A stretch of DNA of 60,000 nt from Hydractinia symbiolongicarpus (lineage: Eukaryota; Cnidaria; Hydrozoa; Anthoathecata; Hydractiniidae). The stretch is taken from positions 29,663,851 through 29,723,850 of the forward strand of contig NC_079877.1 in assembly GCF_029227915.1 (NCBI RefSeq). Reading direction: 5' to 3'. Of this stretch, positions 31,855 to 45,800 are shown one piece after another. A model generated the notes under the pieces. It ran no database searches, was not told the origin of the DNA, and was given only the letters and a program-made list of their open reading frames with translations. Position 1 is the first letter of the stretch; every line of letters starts with the position of its first letter. Made by a program: the position numbers and the translations under genes.

Positions 31855-33200
31855 AAGTAGTCTGGGTGCTATAAAATGCACGAGTCTCAAGAATATTCCT
31901 TTTCTTGTGACTATGGTTATCGCTAACAATTTGGAGTTCTGAGAAAAGATAAGAGCTTCTCGTACACAAGAATGAGGGAAATACTCCTAGAAGAGATGGC
32001 CCGTATCTGCTTAGAAAAATCAAAGTTTGCCCTACATAGCGTAAGGTCCAGTGGTGCAACAGCGGCTGCAAATAGCAGCGTTGCAGATAGTTTATTCAAA
32101 CGACATGGGCGTTGGAAATTAGAATCAACCAAAGAGGGATATTTGCATAAATATCTTAACTCGTTACTCTCAGTCTCAAAAGAATTAGGTTTTAATATGA
32201 TATGAAATTCAGTAGATTTCAACATGATACGTAATAAAATCAAAAACCACAAATTTTAAGTAAAAACTAATCAAAACAACTTGTTTTAATTTTGTCAGGT
32301 CTATCTATGGGCAAATAAATAAGGCTAATTTCGCTTAAGCAAAGCTAATTAGAAATTAATAGAACTTATTTTCAGTATAGAACAAGCCTTACAGCAATAA
32401 CCTCGGTATTGCCTTGGAACGGGATTTTTAAGTAAAAGGGAGGATTTTTTAGAAATTTAATGACACGTCGATTAACTTCCAAGTTTTCAAGCACCCTCCC
32501 ACCCACTCTAAAATTAAGTTGTTTTTATTCAACTTGTTTTTATTCTATCAGGACCATTAACATTCAAATAATGCTAATTTCGTTTAATCGAAGCAAATTA
32601 GAGATTCATAAAGGTGTAGTTATATATTTAGATGTGGTGATAACACTTCTCTAAATTTCGTCTTTTTTTGTCCCAAAATACACCAATAATTTTCGTTGTA
32701 GCGATGTTTATACATTAGTTTGCAGCAACATTTCTTTATTTTCGCAAACTTTGTCGTTATTTTTATCCATAACCGTGCAAGATTAGTGCAACGTCACAGA
32801 GCGACGCAGTTACAACGTTGTAACAACGATGCGGTTTTTACTGGGAAAATCCGCTGTTTTCTTTGAACCAATAAGAACACAAACTGCGTTTTGGCCTTCG
32901 TGGTCCCCTTTATATAAAAACGACTCTTCTGGAATGTTATCTCATTACAAAGCAATAATGTCATTATGGGCTTGATATTTGTGAGAATTCAAGAAAAATG
33001 TTATGTCAAACGAGCATTTAGATGTGGTTGGACATACCCCGGATGTATTAGCGGAAGTGATTCAGCAACTGATGGCTGGCTAAAAAGTGTTAAAAGTAAC
33101 CTACTAACGGAAAAATTTGCGCCATGCCTGAAGCAACATATGTTTTCTAGTGGCGTAATTAAGGTTCTAATAAGAAAGAAGACACTCTGAAAACAAATTA
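31855..33200 (+). mobile_element. DIRS-like element, solo 3' end with tyrosine-recombinase fragment
   Basis: The frame at 31972-32205 encodes YTRMREILLEEMARICLE, then FALHSVRSSGATAAANSS, then FKRHGRWKLESTKEGY and SLLSVSKELGF. H-x-x-R and the final Y within 'W-K-x-E-S-T-x-x-x-Y' match the tyrosine-recombinase active site. The same segment and about 1 kb of 3' non-coding sequence recur at 55320-56600. The RT portion is missing here. Confidence 0.8.
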
Positions 33201-33752
33201 ATAAAACAAATAAAAAATAAATGTTTAGAGGAGTGGACTTATACGCGGGAGGGCTTTTATATTTTAAATAAAATACCCTTAGTATAATTACGACATAGCA
33301 CTTATTAATCATGAATTATTTTGTACGTCCGTGAATGTGTGTGGGTTTCGCTACAGTCGTTATTACTATTTCATAATCTGGTTATAAACTGCTTGACATG
33401 ACATTATGAGTAAAAAAAAAGCAAGATTAAAAATAGCGTTGCCTTAATACTACCTGCAACCTACTCACTATTATGTCTTTCTTACTGTTCTATTATATAA
33501 ATTACTGTTCTATTATACATTTGAACAAAACTGAAGCTTGAGCTACTTTGTAAAGGAAAGCCTTATTATGGACGTTCGACATGATCGCTGTCTTTAGAGA
33601 TGTTTTGATAATACAATGAAATATCCTTACCCATTGACACAAAAGCTCATTGTTGTGCTTATACATAAAGGATTAACTTCATTTGACACTATTTAAGACG
33701 ATGGGAATTGATTGAACTTGCATGTTATTTCGGTAAACACTTGAAAGTGACA
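33171..33752 (+). promoter_or_regulatory. Probable 5' flank/promoter region of the astacin gene
   Basis: Sequence immediately upstream of the signal-peptide exon and largely conserved in the 6841-7240 copy. 'cactatttaagacg' near 33685 could be a TATA-like element about 65 bases before the ATG; no transcription start can be shown from sequence alone. Confidence 0.35.
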
Positions 33753-33804
33753 ATGTTGTTGTTACTTCTTTTAATTTCAGTTGCAGTTTCAGCCAAACAG
33801 ATAG
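33753..33804 (+). CDS. Astacin exon 1 (signal peptide)
   Basis: ATG followed by a run of Leu, then [10 protein letters not shown]: a classic signal peptide with Ala-x-Ala-like cleavage (VSA). Donor gtagaa after phase 1. Upstream in-frame codons lack an ATG, so this start is chosen. Confidence 0.88.
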
Positions 33805-36800
33805 GTAGAATGTATTTCTCTTTTTTTTTAAATCCGTTTATTTCATTGTTCTTTTTTGTTTTTTCTCACCATAAAAAAGTGTTACTGTAATTACGTTTTA
33901 TCTGACGCTTGGATAATGCCATCATCTTGTCAATATCTCAATGAATGTGACACTCTGAACAAAACAGAGAGAAGAATGCTTTCGTAATTTTTGACGGTTA
34001 ATTTAGTAGCTAGTAAAATACTGCTACTCCTTTAAATAAGTTCTTTTTTATTCTCAGGTGTTCACAAGGTCCTCGGGGATGTACCCATAGCAGAGAAAAG
34101 TGTTATTTTAGCGTTTTGTAGTTTTAAATACATACATAAATTTATGCATTAAAACCGTTGTTTACCGAATATTTGTTTTAGACTGTACAACCATTCCATA
34201 TCTCTTTAGATAGACTAAAGGACGATTCGTTAAATAACATTGAAAATGAGCTAGATGAGCTAACGAAACAACTTCAATCTCTGCAAGGTATTACGCAGTT
34301 TTTTTTCGAATTTTCTTGAATTTAAATAGTAATTGTACTGTGCTTTATTATTACTTTGTAACTTCCTCAGATCAGGTTACTGACACCAAACAGCAAAGTG
34401 ATGATGAAGACGGTGAAGTCATGTCGAAAATTGCTGAAGCCAATGAACTTGCTGACCTTGATGGTAAGAAGGTTGCCTATTTCATCTGGTGTTAAAGCGT
34501 CCAATATATCGTTTTGCAGTCTTTCGGGCGGATATCGTAACTACCTAAATAAGCGCCTTTCTTTCTGATAGCAGCCACCTTCATATTCGCAGATCGAATA
34601 AATTTGGCAAAAATTTAAGCGCTTCTTCACAGTAGTTTTACAAAGGCAGGGAAAAAAACTATGTTCATTCTATACATTAAAATGTCCCTTAAAGCATAGA
34701 ATGAACATAATTAAGAGCACAACTCTCTCAAGAATGCCTTTTAGCCAACCTCTTCTCAAGTGGTTGTTTCTCCTGCTAACCATCTCGGTTGGCGAGATTT
34801 CACTCATCGTGTCAGACTGTTAGAAATAGAAAGAAAATCTTCGAAACATGATTGTGCTTGCTTCCCACCTAAAGGTCACAAACATAAGTGTATGCGGTAG
34901 CTACTGTTGCTGCATCTATAGCAAAAAGAAGTTATGCTTCGAATTCCTTTGAGCTAACTAAACTTTTAATTTAAGAAGGAGAAGGAAACGGCAAATTCAA
35001 CCATTTTTTGAATCAAGTCTGATAGCTACTCAATGAAAACTGCCTTTTGAATATTTGAAAATGGCCACTTTGAGCCTTAAATAATTGGTAAATAAGACCA
35101 ACTATAACTTTTCAAAAAATACGTAGCTAAATGAGAAAAAGTTTTAATACCCAACCACAAAACGGGTCAGTTTCTTATGCGAAATGTTGTAAAAAGTATT
35201 ATCCCATATTGCTCAATTTCGGAAAGAAATCTGACGAAGAAAGCTTTAATGCGTTTCTTTAAATATTACTTAAATTTCGGAAATCGAGCCTTGATAAGTC
35301 TTAATAAGGGATTCTTACAAGAAACGCGTAGAATTTTTAATACCCAATCAAAAAACGGTTGTGTTTCATCTAGGGAAATGTTATAAAAATTAATGTACCA
35401 CATTGTTCGAATTTCGCAAATAAACTTAGGTCTGATGATCAAGCTTTGATATTTTTTTTAACCAGGCCAGTGTTTTAAATATAGACACCATTTCTAATGT
35501 GCAAGCGTATTTTGTATTGCATCAATCAAGGACGTGTTTTAGCTTAATCTGGATTATAAGTTATAGCAATGGTATTAACTTCTAATTTTAATTGATAAGT
35601 CGCTTTTATTCAATTCTCGCATTAAACTTTAATTAGCGTAGGATGTATTGTGAAGTGTTCTTTACACAAAATTTCATACATATAGTGCATTATTTACAAA
35701 AAAAATAAAAACATTTTTTTTGAATTTCTCCAATCAATGCTATCCTTGCGAAATTCTAATCCCCTTTATTACATACATTCATGGGAAAAAATCTCAAGTA
35801 TGTACAAAAAATACGAAAATAAAAGCACACAATGCAGGAGTATTCACTTAGGTAGTAAATACCTCTGTATTAATAATACTTATTTTCTGGTTTTGTGGGC
35901 GTCTAAATGGTACTGGAAAAGCATAGCTACTTTGATTGTGTCGCTACTGTCTATATTAATAATACCCGTATTTTCGTTGACTCCATGACCCCTGTCCCCA
36001 TGATTGTGCGAAGTTTTTAATAACTCTTTATTGCTATGTTATATGGCTGTGAAACATACTGAGTTTCAATATTTATCTATTAGACACCTGTATCACATAT
36101 GTTTAGGTCCCATACCTTTCAGAGGCCTTGATATTTGCCGTTACTCGAAACTACCTCTAAAAATCTCTTTGAAATCCTTATAATAGATAAAATTTAATAA
36201 CTCCTGTTAAGATTAGAGCTTGAAACTTGCAAGACAACTTTGTTTTATTAAAAAGAATCATTTTACATAATTTAGACACATGATTAATCCGATTTCCTGA
36301 TTTTGTCGGACTTTATCCGAAAGTCGGAAAAAACCGGATTTTCGGGCAATTTTTGGTACTTTTTAATGCGATCCAGGTAAAAACCGGAAATATGTTAAGT
36401 AACCTTTATTTAGCTTTCAGAAACTTCAAAGAGAATGCAAAAATTCGATCTGGAACAAAAGTAATTAAATTTTAAGCAGATAGTGGCATTTTTAACAAAT
36501 TTCAAGCTTCTGATCACGTCACAGAAAATGTACTAACGCAAGCAAAAATTTATTGCTGCCATTTTGTTCCTTTTATGAGTTACTATAAGTGTGCCAAGTT
36601 TGATACAGTTTAAACAACCCTATCAAAAGTTATTAATGGGGAAAGAGGTGGGCGGATCACACCGTTCGAAAAACCCCGGGCCGAGTAGGGTTAAAATAAA
36701 TCATCTAAGATCTCAGTTAATCATAGTGTGCTGATAATAATTGAAGCCTGTGTTCTACTTTCCCAATGATAAGAATGTGAAGAATTTATGTGTGATTGCA

Positions 36801-39800
36801 CATGAATAGGAGTGCAACTATACCATATAACTAAAACTTCGCACCTTTCTAAAACTGGCAGTATATTAATTTAGTAATAAAAATATTTAAACTTCGGTGT
36901 CCTACTACGTTATACCTTTTTGTGCAAAATTTTTGTATTTTAAATTGACTATTGTTTTAAGCCAAATAAAAGTTCACATTGTCTTGTTTTTCAAATAAAA
37001 TATGGTGCAAGTAAGCAAAGTCGATAATAATTTTTTATGCGTTTGTATTATTTTATACTTTTTTTATGAGTTGGACAAGAAATAGAAATTACGGGCTTCA
37101 TATAACTGCGTACGTAGTTGGATTTTACTGAATTTGCATGAATTATGATATTTTGGTTTCACTTTGATCCATTATTTGTAGGAATGGAGGAAGTTGACAT
37201 GAGAATAGACGACCAAAATAATGAAGCAGACGACAAACGAAACGCATTAAATGATAGGAGAAACTTATGGTACATGAAAGATATTGCATATTTTATAAGT
37301 GGCTCATGTAAGTAAATGTATTTTTCACACCTTTTAGAAGAAATGTCTACCAGAATTCATGAAATGTAAGAGCGTGTATGTTGCAAAAATCCTGCAATTG
37401 TTCCTGTACGTGAAACGGCGATCCTGTTGTATAACTATCTTGTCACACACGTATCCTGTCAGACTAAAGAGTTTTCGTTCATACCTACCTTAAATCAAAC
37501 CGAATATTTGTATCATTTCCCATGGATAAGAACATGGGAAAAATCACAAAAACATAAGAATAATTAGCAGAATTATAGCAGAATTAGACAGTTTAAATGG
37601 TTTTAGAGCAGCATCATTTGATCACTTTTTATGATTTTTTTATGATTTGTTATGTTTTTATGCGCAAAGTTATTCCATGTGTCATGTAGTTACCACTTTT
37701 CTTAACGTGCTCAGTCTTTCTGTGCACATTCTATTTCATATTTGATTCACCTTAATTCTTCTTATCCTTACATATTTTCACTTTCTATAATTTCACTTTA
37801 TATAATAATCATTTTTTACTAAATTTATTTTATTGATTTTTTTACTAACAACTATTTACTATTTTGATCTGTATTTATTCAACAGAACGGTCATTGATAG
37901 AAGTTCGTTGTATATATGTTCATATATATTGATTAACGATCTTATCCTGTATAAGTATTCAGAAAAAAATAAACAAAAAAATTCAAATTAAAGGATAAGT
38001 GTTGCTGATGAGGAAATTCAGCTTAAGATTTAGGTTTTAATAGCGGGCCCAATGATAAAATAATTGATTGATGTTGTGTTAGAAACTAAACTTATTCCTG
38101 TAAGTCATTATAATCTTATTTTAAACTTAATTTAGTGGATGCTAAATCCAAACAAGCAATAAAAGATGCTCATGCTGAAATTTCTGCAAAATCATGCATC
38201 AAGTTCCATCAAAGAACGTCAGCAGACAAATATTACTTGAATTACACGAAAGGTTCTGGGTGAGCATACCTTTACATCTTTTCAAAAGAAATGTCCCGCT
38301 TTGATTATAGATTTTTATGTTAGTGATTTATCTCCTTTATTAACACCCATTTTCTGTGTGTTGGGAGCGAAATACATATTGAAGTCGGGAAAACGTGTTT
38401 TCATGGCAAAAATGCGGTTTTGTGGCAAAGTGTTGCTAAGGAAATATACAGATACATTTAAAAATAAAATATAAACCATATTTAAGGGGAATAATAATCT
38501 ACCAAAATGAGGTCGTTTTTTATTCCGATGATATTATGTCATCGATACGTTATATTTAAATGTTTTATTGCGCAGGTGTTACAAATTTAATGACATGACT
38601 CAGGCGGGAGCGTCCCACAGAATATTATTAGATATTCGTACAGTCGTTAGCCGAGAGCCGAATATCTATAGATATCCGGTGTCAAAAATTGCTGATTGTG
38701 TCAGACAAAATGAATTGTTTTTGTCATCTCATTCCCTTCCAATGATGCATCATAACACAGATATTCTCGCTTTGTCGACTGAATAATTACGGAATTTCCG
38801 ATTTTACCTTGCTGAATATATCTGCTTATTATTGTGATAAAATAATCATGATAATAATCATAGTGATATTAATAATACACTAGTCGATAAATCCCGTGGA
38901 GTAATCCACTTAGGCAGAAGGACAATGGAAAAACAGGTTGTTTTAGTTTTTTTGCTGACGTCAGCAGTGCAAATACAAAATAAATATATATTTTTTAGAA
39001 ATTTGTATACCTGTTGCCTTCATCGTATAGATCTTGAAATGCTGATCAAGAAAATGTATATGATCATGTATCTTTGACAAACGGCTGCAGAGATATCAAG
39101 GTTTAAAGGTTTTTTGATGACGTCATCAAACCGTCCATTCCGAAACGGATTCGGGGACCCAAAAACTTACCCAAATTGGTCCCAGGTTGTCCCTAGTTAC
39201 CCACGCGGTGAAAAAACATTGACGTCACCACCTCGTTTCCAAGTTATTTGGCCTCAAAGTTTTAAGCGCACTGTAATGGCTTCATTAATTTAATATACTT
39301 TTCTTTGACGTCAATACTTTTTTAACGGTAAAGTTTTATAAATTACAAAACAATTTTATAGGCGATGTTTTATAGAATTTGACAAAGAAAATTGTAAAGA
39401 ATATAATCCACTTTGCAAAAGTGACAGACAGACACACGGAACTGGCGTATTATTATATAGACTAGCCGGGAAACCCAGCGTTGAAACGCCGGGGTAAGCC
39501 ACAAGTCAAGGTGTGACCATGCGTTTAACGCCCTGAGGAGTGCTTAAAAGAGTCGTAAACTGTGCCACACGGTCAGGTGGGTGCATTAGTACAGGTATGC
39601 AGTATGCCGTAAATCAAGTAAAGCGCATACACCATTATAGTGTTGCAACTGTCACATATTTTTCAAAAAGTAACTTTCCCGCAACAAAAGCTGAAATAAA
39701 AAACAGAGTTTACAAACCGTTGTTACTCTGTCATAGCAAAAACAATTAGTCAATATCATTTTATTTTGCGGAATAAGTTTCAGTAAACGTTAAAACATTA

Positions 39801-42800
39801 ATCGTGACATCGGGCTAAGCGTTTAGTACAGTTAAACAGAGTTGAAGAGACGTGTAGCGACAATACCCTTTTGAAAAAACTTTCTCGCCTGTTTAAATAA
39901 AAACACAAGAAACAGTCCATCAACAAGGGGTTGAGCGGTTAGTCCAGGTAAACAGTGTTGCACACCCGTACAGACGTGATTCCCGAGAAAGTTTAAAAAG
40001 TAATTGTCACAGTGGGCTGACCCCTTAGTACAGGTAAACCACATCGCACATGCTCTAGGCGTAACAGCCTTTTCCAAAAAAACAGTTCATTGTTAACACT
40101 GATATTAGCACTTAGTACAGGTAAAATGTGTCGCACATGCCTATAAGCTTAATAGCCTTTTCCAAAATACTTCAGTTTAAATAAAAACACAGGAAACAGA
40201 CAGTCGTTTAACAACACGGGATAGGCACATAGCACAGGTACTCTGTGTCTCATTAATAAACTTTTGACTTTTGCTAAATTTTATATTACAGTAAAGTGGT
40301 AGCTAACTACTTAATTGCATTTAGTATGAAAAAGATTACTTAAAAATTCTGTTGCAGCCAACTTTATTTGGTTACTTTGACATTTTAGCTAGAGGTAGCT
40401 AGCTAACCCCAGTTCACAACCAAGTAAAAATCAGATTGGCAAAGTTAACACAAAAATCAGAAATGTTAGCTAACATCTACGTCGGTAGCCAGAATCTTAA
40501 AATTGGTTTTGTTTACGATTGATATATGGCTAGAGAACGTAACAGTAAGAGGCAAATAAAACTAATACAAATCTTTAGATGGCTGATTAGGTAGCTTAGC
40601 TAGTAGCTAACTATAAAGTATAGGTGAATAAACATGTAAACAAATAAAAAAATACCCGAAAGTAAAAGAAACTGCAATCTTGTTAGAATACAAATAGAAG
40701 TATCAGAAAGAAAAATTAAAGCAAACAGTTAAGAAACTTTTTTTTCTCCAGCAATGAGTTGGTTCAATCTGCTTACCGAATTTCGCGGACCAATAACGTA
40801 AAAATCGTGGCTAAGAAATGTAAAGAGCTTTAGTTTCTGATTCGACATTTATATAAAACTCTGCTCCTGATTGGACCAGCGGGAACCCGTCCCTGTGCAA
40901 GCGGGGGCCCGACGGGTTTCTCGTCCCTGCGTATTTTGTATTTCCTGCGTGGTTAACACAAGTCGCTTTTGACGCACGAACAGACAGACGGAATACGGCT
41001 ATTATTATAGAGAAGTCGTTTCCCGTGGAAAAATCCACGGGTTCGCCCGTCCTTTATATTTACCCGTCGCAACAAAGTGGATAAAAATATATCGCATTTG
41101 ATATTCGTGTTTCCGTAACATCATTTTCTAACTCAGCGGGGGGTCCGAGCAGAGACAGACAGACGGAATACGGCTATTATAATAGAGACTAGTAGATTAG
41201 GCCCGTGGAAAAATCCAAATCATTTCTCTTAAAGTAAAATTTTTCCTCACACTACCCTAAAAGTTCAATAAGTCTTTGAAAGATTTTGTGGCTTGTTACA
41301 TCATAATTCGTGCTCAAATAAGATCCCTACGTTTGACTACTAAGGTGGATATAAATAGCTAGCTATTTATGCTTAGTAAAACACATGTAAAGAGAAACAA
41401 TAGCAATATAAAAATTATGACATTTGCAGTAAGTTCAACAAACCAGAAGTTTCGCTAGCACTTGTTTGATAACATTAATTATGCAAAAAAGTGTAAAAAA
41501 AACGCGGTAAAATATAAAGAATTTGAAGCTCTTAAGTGACTTTTTCCTGGCAAATGCGAGTCTGCCTGACACGTAACTCTAGCGACATAAAAACATAACG
41601 TCTAAAAATATCCAAAAAGTTCTTACTATTTGTGAATCCAAATCTACTTTAAACCCAAGCTTTCATTTTCTACTTCTAACTTTTCTTTACTACTTCTAGC
41701 TCCACTCTTCACTTTCGAATTAACTTCTTGTGGCTTCTAACTTTACTTGTGTACTTCTATGTTCACATAAAATATATATAAAAAAGAACGGAGTGTAAAA
41801 CCAATTGGCAAATATTTAGGCTAATTAGTCAAATTAGAAATGCAAAAACAAAGTTTGAGTCATAATTCATGTTAAAAGAACAACAATCAATTTAACAGTT
41901 CATTTTACGTCAATTTTTGCACTAAATTTCCAACACAAAATACATATTCTAAATAATTCCTATGATTTTCCTCAAAAGTTTAATCAAAATATAAAAGATG
42001 AGAGGTGAACGACAAAATCAAAGTTTGCAGAATTTAATTATTTTAGGTATATATATGTCTATTGATATATGCCCTTTATAACAATATTTCAATCCAAAAT
42101 GTGAAAAAGAAAAACAGTTTGCTTAATAAGACAAAATGTCATAAACAAAAACATTTTAGTCAGAACATCTAGAACAACAAAAATCACTACACTTAAGGTA
42201 AAGGAACTACTACATGTTAAATAAAAATCGTTTCGTCATATTCCATGTAACCGATGTATATAAGTTTAGTTACACAAAATGTAAAAAATACATTATTTGC
42301 ATACACAAAATGTGAAAAATACATTATTTGCTTAAAAACAGTCCTTAAACTCTTCTTAAATATTCTGTAATACTTTTTTAAAAGTTGTTGTGGCTTGTTA
42401 ATTTAAGCTTAAAATGTCAAATGAAATAAGTTACAGTCACATTCTTAGCAAAGACCACTAAGATAACACTACGGTAGCTAGCTTAGCTACATGTAAAAAG
42501 CAACATAAAACTGAAGCAAACATAAGCTAGCTACAGCAGCTAATAGCTGGTCAGTTGAATATAAACTGGGGACTTATTTACATATTTATAAAGTCCGAGC
42601 TAGCTAGCTATTAGGTTGTTGTTGGTGTGGTTGGTTTTATGATGCTAGCTAACAAACATGTCTCGCATCAATAATATCATCAAAACTGAAAAAAACATAA
42701 ACAAACCTTACAGAAACCTTTCTATACTTCATTTATATACCATGCCCCTTTTTAAATGCTTTTGTAAAGATTTATTTTGAAGGAAAGAGTAGAAATTGCT

Positions 42801-45800
42801 TAAAAACAACAGCCATCTTTTTTGTAAACACAATTTCCGTTACTTTGTGCTAGAACTTCATTTAACAAACCACATAAAACTCGCAGCTTTTCACGACAAA
42901 GAAGAGATAATTTTTTCGGCGACTTCAAAGAGAATTTCGGCAACATCAAAGGAAAATGGTGATGTCAACTTTGCCTGTCACAGAGACACGGAACTGGCGT
43001 ATTATTATATAGACTAGTCGATAAGGCCCGTGGAAAAATCCATCTAGGCAGGATAACAGAGAAAAATAACCGTCATTTAAATTTTGATGACGTCAGCAGA
43101 GACATGTCAGAACACAAAACTTTTTTTTTCAGAAATGTGCATGCCTGTTGCCTTCATATAGATCTTGAAACGCTGATCAAGAAAATGTATAGGATCGTGT
43201 ATTTTTGACAAACGGTTGCAGAGATATTAGGGTTTGAAGGTTTTTTGATGACGTCATCAACCCGTCCATTCCCGAAACGGATTCAGGGACCCAGGTTTGG
43301 GAAACTTACCCAAATTGGTCAAAGGTGGTCCCTAGTTACCTACGCAGGAGATGACGTCAGTTATTTCCACCCGTTTCCAAGTTATTTAGCCTTAAATTTA
43401 AAAGTGCAATGCAATGGCTTCACTAATCTTAATATACTTTCCTTTGACGTCAATATTGCTTTAACGTCAAAGTTTGGTAATTTACAGAACAAATTTATAG
43501 ACGATGTTTTATAGACTTTATCAAAGAAATTTTATCCACTTTGCAAAAGTTACACACAGACAGAACTGGCGTATTATTATATAGATAGTCGATAAATCCC
43601 GTGGAGTAATCCACTTAGGCAGAAGGACAATGGAAAAATAGGTTGTTTTAGTTTTTTGCTGACGTCAGCAGTGCAAATACAAAATAAATATAATTTTTTA
43701 GAAATTTGTATACCTGTTGCCTTCATCGTATAGATCTTGAAATGCTGATCAAGAAAATGTATATGATCATGTATCTTTGACAAACGGCTGCAGAGATATC
43801 AAGGTTTAAAGGTTTTTTGATGACGTCATCAAACCGTCCATTTTGAAACGGATTCGGGGACCCAGGTTTGGAAAACTTACCCAAATTGGTCCCAGGTTGT
43901 CCCTAGTTACCCACGCGGTGAAAAAACATTGACGTCACCACCTCGTTTCCAAGTTATTTGGCCTCAAAGTTTTAAGTGCATTGTAATGGCTTCACTAATC
44001 TTAATTAACTTTCCTTTGACGTCAATACTATTTTATCGGTAAAGTTTGGTAAATTACAGAACAATTTTATAGGGGATGTTTTATAGAATTTGTTAAAGAA
44101 AATTTTGAAGAATGTAATCCACTTTGCAAAAGTGACAGACAGACACACGGGACTGGCGTATTATTATATAGATCTGCAAACACGGATCCTCATGTCTTAA
44201 TCGTTTACTTACTAGTATTACCTCTTTTTTAATTTTGTTGACAGATTTAGGAACAATTAAGGCAATACCAATAGTAACATGTGAGGAATAAAGTAGATTG
44301 AGTAGCAGAGAATATTATTGTCGATAACATAGTGCGCAGTGTATATTAAAATAGTTCAGAAAATAGTGTATAAAATCATGACCAGTTTTAGTGCTTGTTA
44401 AGCACTTCCTGCATAGAATAAATATGACGATTTTTTTCTCTATCAGGTGTTGGTCCTATGTTGGTTTGAGCAGAGGTCGGGCTACAACTGGACAACCAAT
44501 CTCAATTGGTCAAGGATGTGGAACTAAAGGAATAGCAATTCACGAAACACTACATGCCTTGGGCTTCTATCATGAGCAATCTCGTTTTGATAGAGACGAA
44601 TATGTAGAAATTTTTTGGGAGAATATAAAAACAGGTTGGTAGCAAAGCCGATATAAAATGAAGTTTTAGGACAGGGTATAAATGTGCAAATGGAATGGTC
44701 AGAATGTGCTGGGTCGTTGGTGTCCAGAACGTGTTTGTTCTGAAGACACCGTTTCCACTTTTCTTATGGCGTTTCATAAAACAGCTGTATAAAGTGTTCT
44801 TAAAAGACCGCTCTTGGTACAATGATAAATTTTGAGACGCCTATCGTTTTATGTATTACAGGTTCCCCAGGTTAATTGGAGACAGCCTGTTTGGTTTTAA
44901 CTCATTATTTTCTGTACTTATCAAACGTTGTATACACGCCTATATTTTGCATAATCTTTTTTCATAGGCAAAGAAAATAACTTTAAGAGACGAACGCGAC
45001 AAAACTCGGACAACCTTGGGACAGATTACGACTACAGTGGTATTATGCACTATGGGAAAACGGCATTTTCTAAAAATGGAAAACCAACTATCCTATCTCT
45101 TAAAGACCCTTCTCAACAGCTTGGTCAACGTAACAGGTTAACTCAAGTCGATGCTGACCAGTTATACCGTCTTTACGAGTGCACAAATACGAAACAGGGA
45201 TGGTCAAACTGGTCAGGATGGCATCCATGCTCATCTTCATGTGGTACATCAAGAACCAGATTTTGCTATTCAAATAACATTGGTGATTGCACTGGTGACA
45301 GCAGAGAATTCAGACAATGTACAGACACAGAATGCAAAAGTTTGTAGTCTTTTTCCCAATAATGTCAATATAGTATGCAATTTTAAATTTTTATTCACCA
45401 TCGCAAATGCTGTGTTTTTTGCTACATGTCTATAAAGTAAATTGTAGTTTATAGCTAGTGGTAAACACAATCAAATTGCAATAATACGAGTGAGGTTTCT
45501 AAATGCAATGTGCACATTTGTTTTACATCGACATGCTACTGAACCAAGTTTTTCCTAATGCGAAATAAAAATCATTCTTACGCGTTTTAGCTGACGGTCA
45601 CTGGGGTAAATGGACACTATGGACGAACTGCGATGCTTCTTCTTGCAACTATGGAAAGAGGACTAGAAGTAGGCAGTGCAACGATCCTGTACCTCATCAT
45701 GGTGGAAAAACATGTCAAGGACAGGCTACCGTCGTAGGAACGTGTTTCAACGACTGCCCAACGCACTGTAAATTTGAAGAAAGTAACCTTTGTCAGTACA

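Noticed and set aside
44550-44822. 90-codon minus frame over astacin exon 7
   Set aside because: It is antisense to the zinc-binding exon and has no domain of its own.
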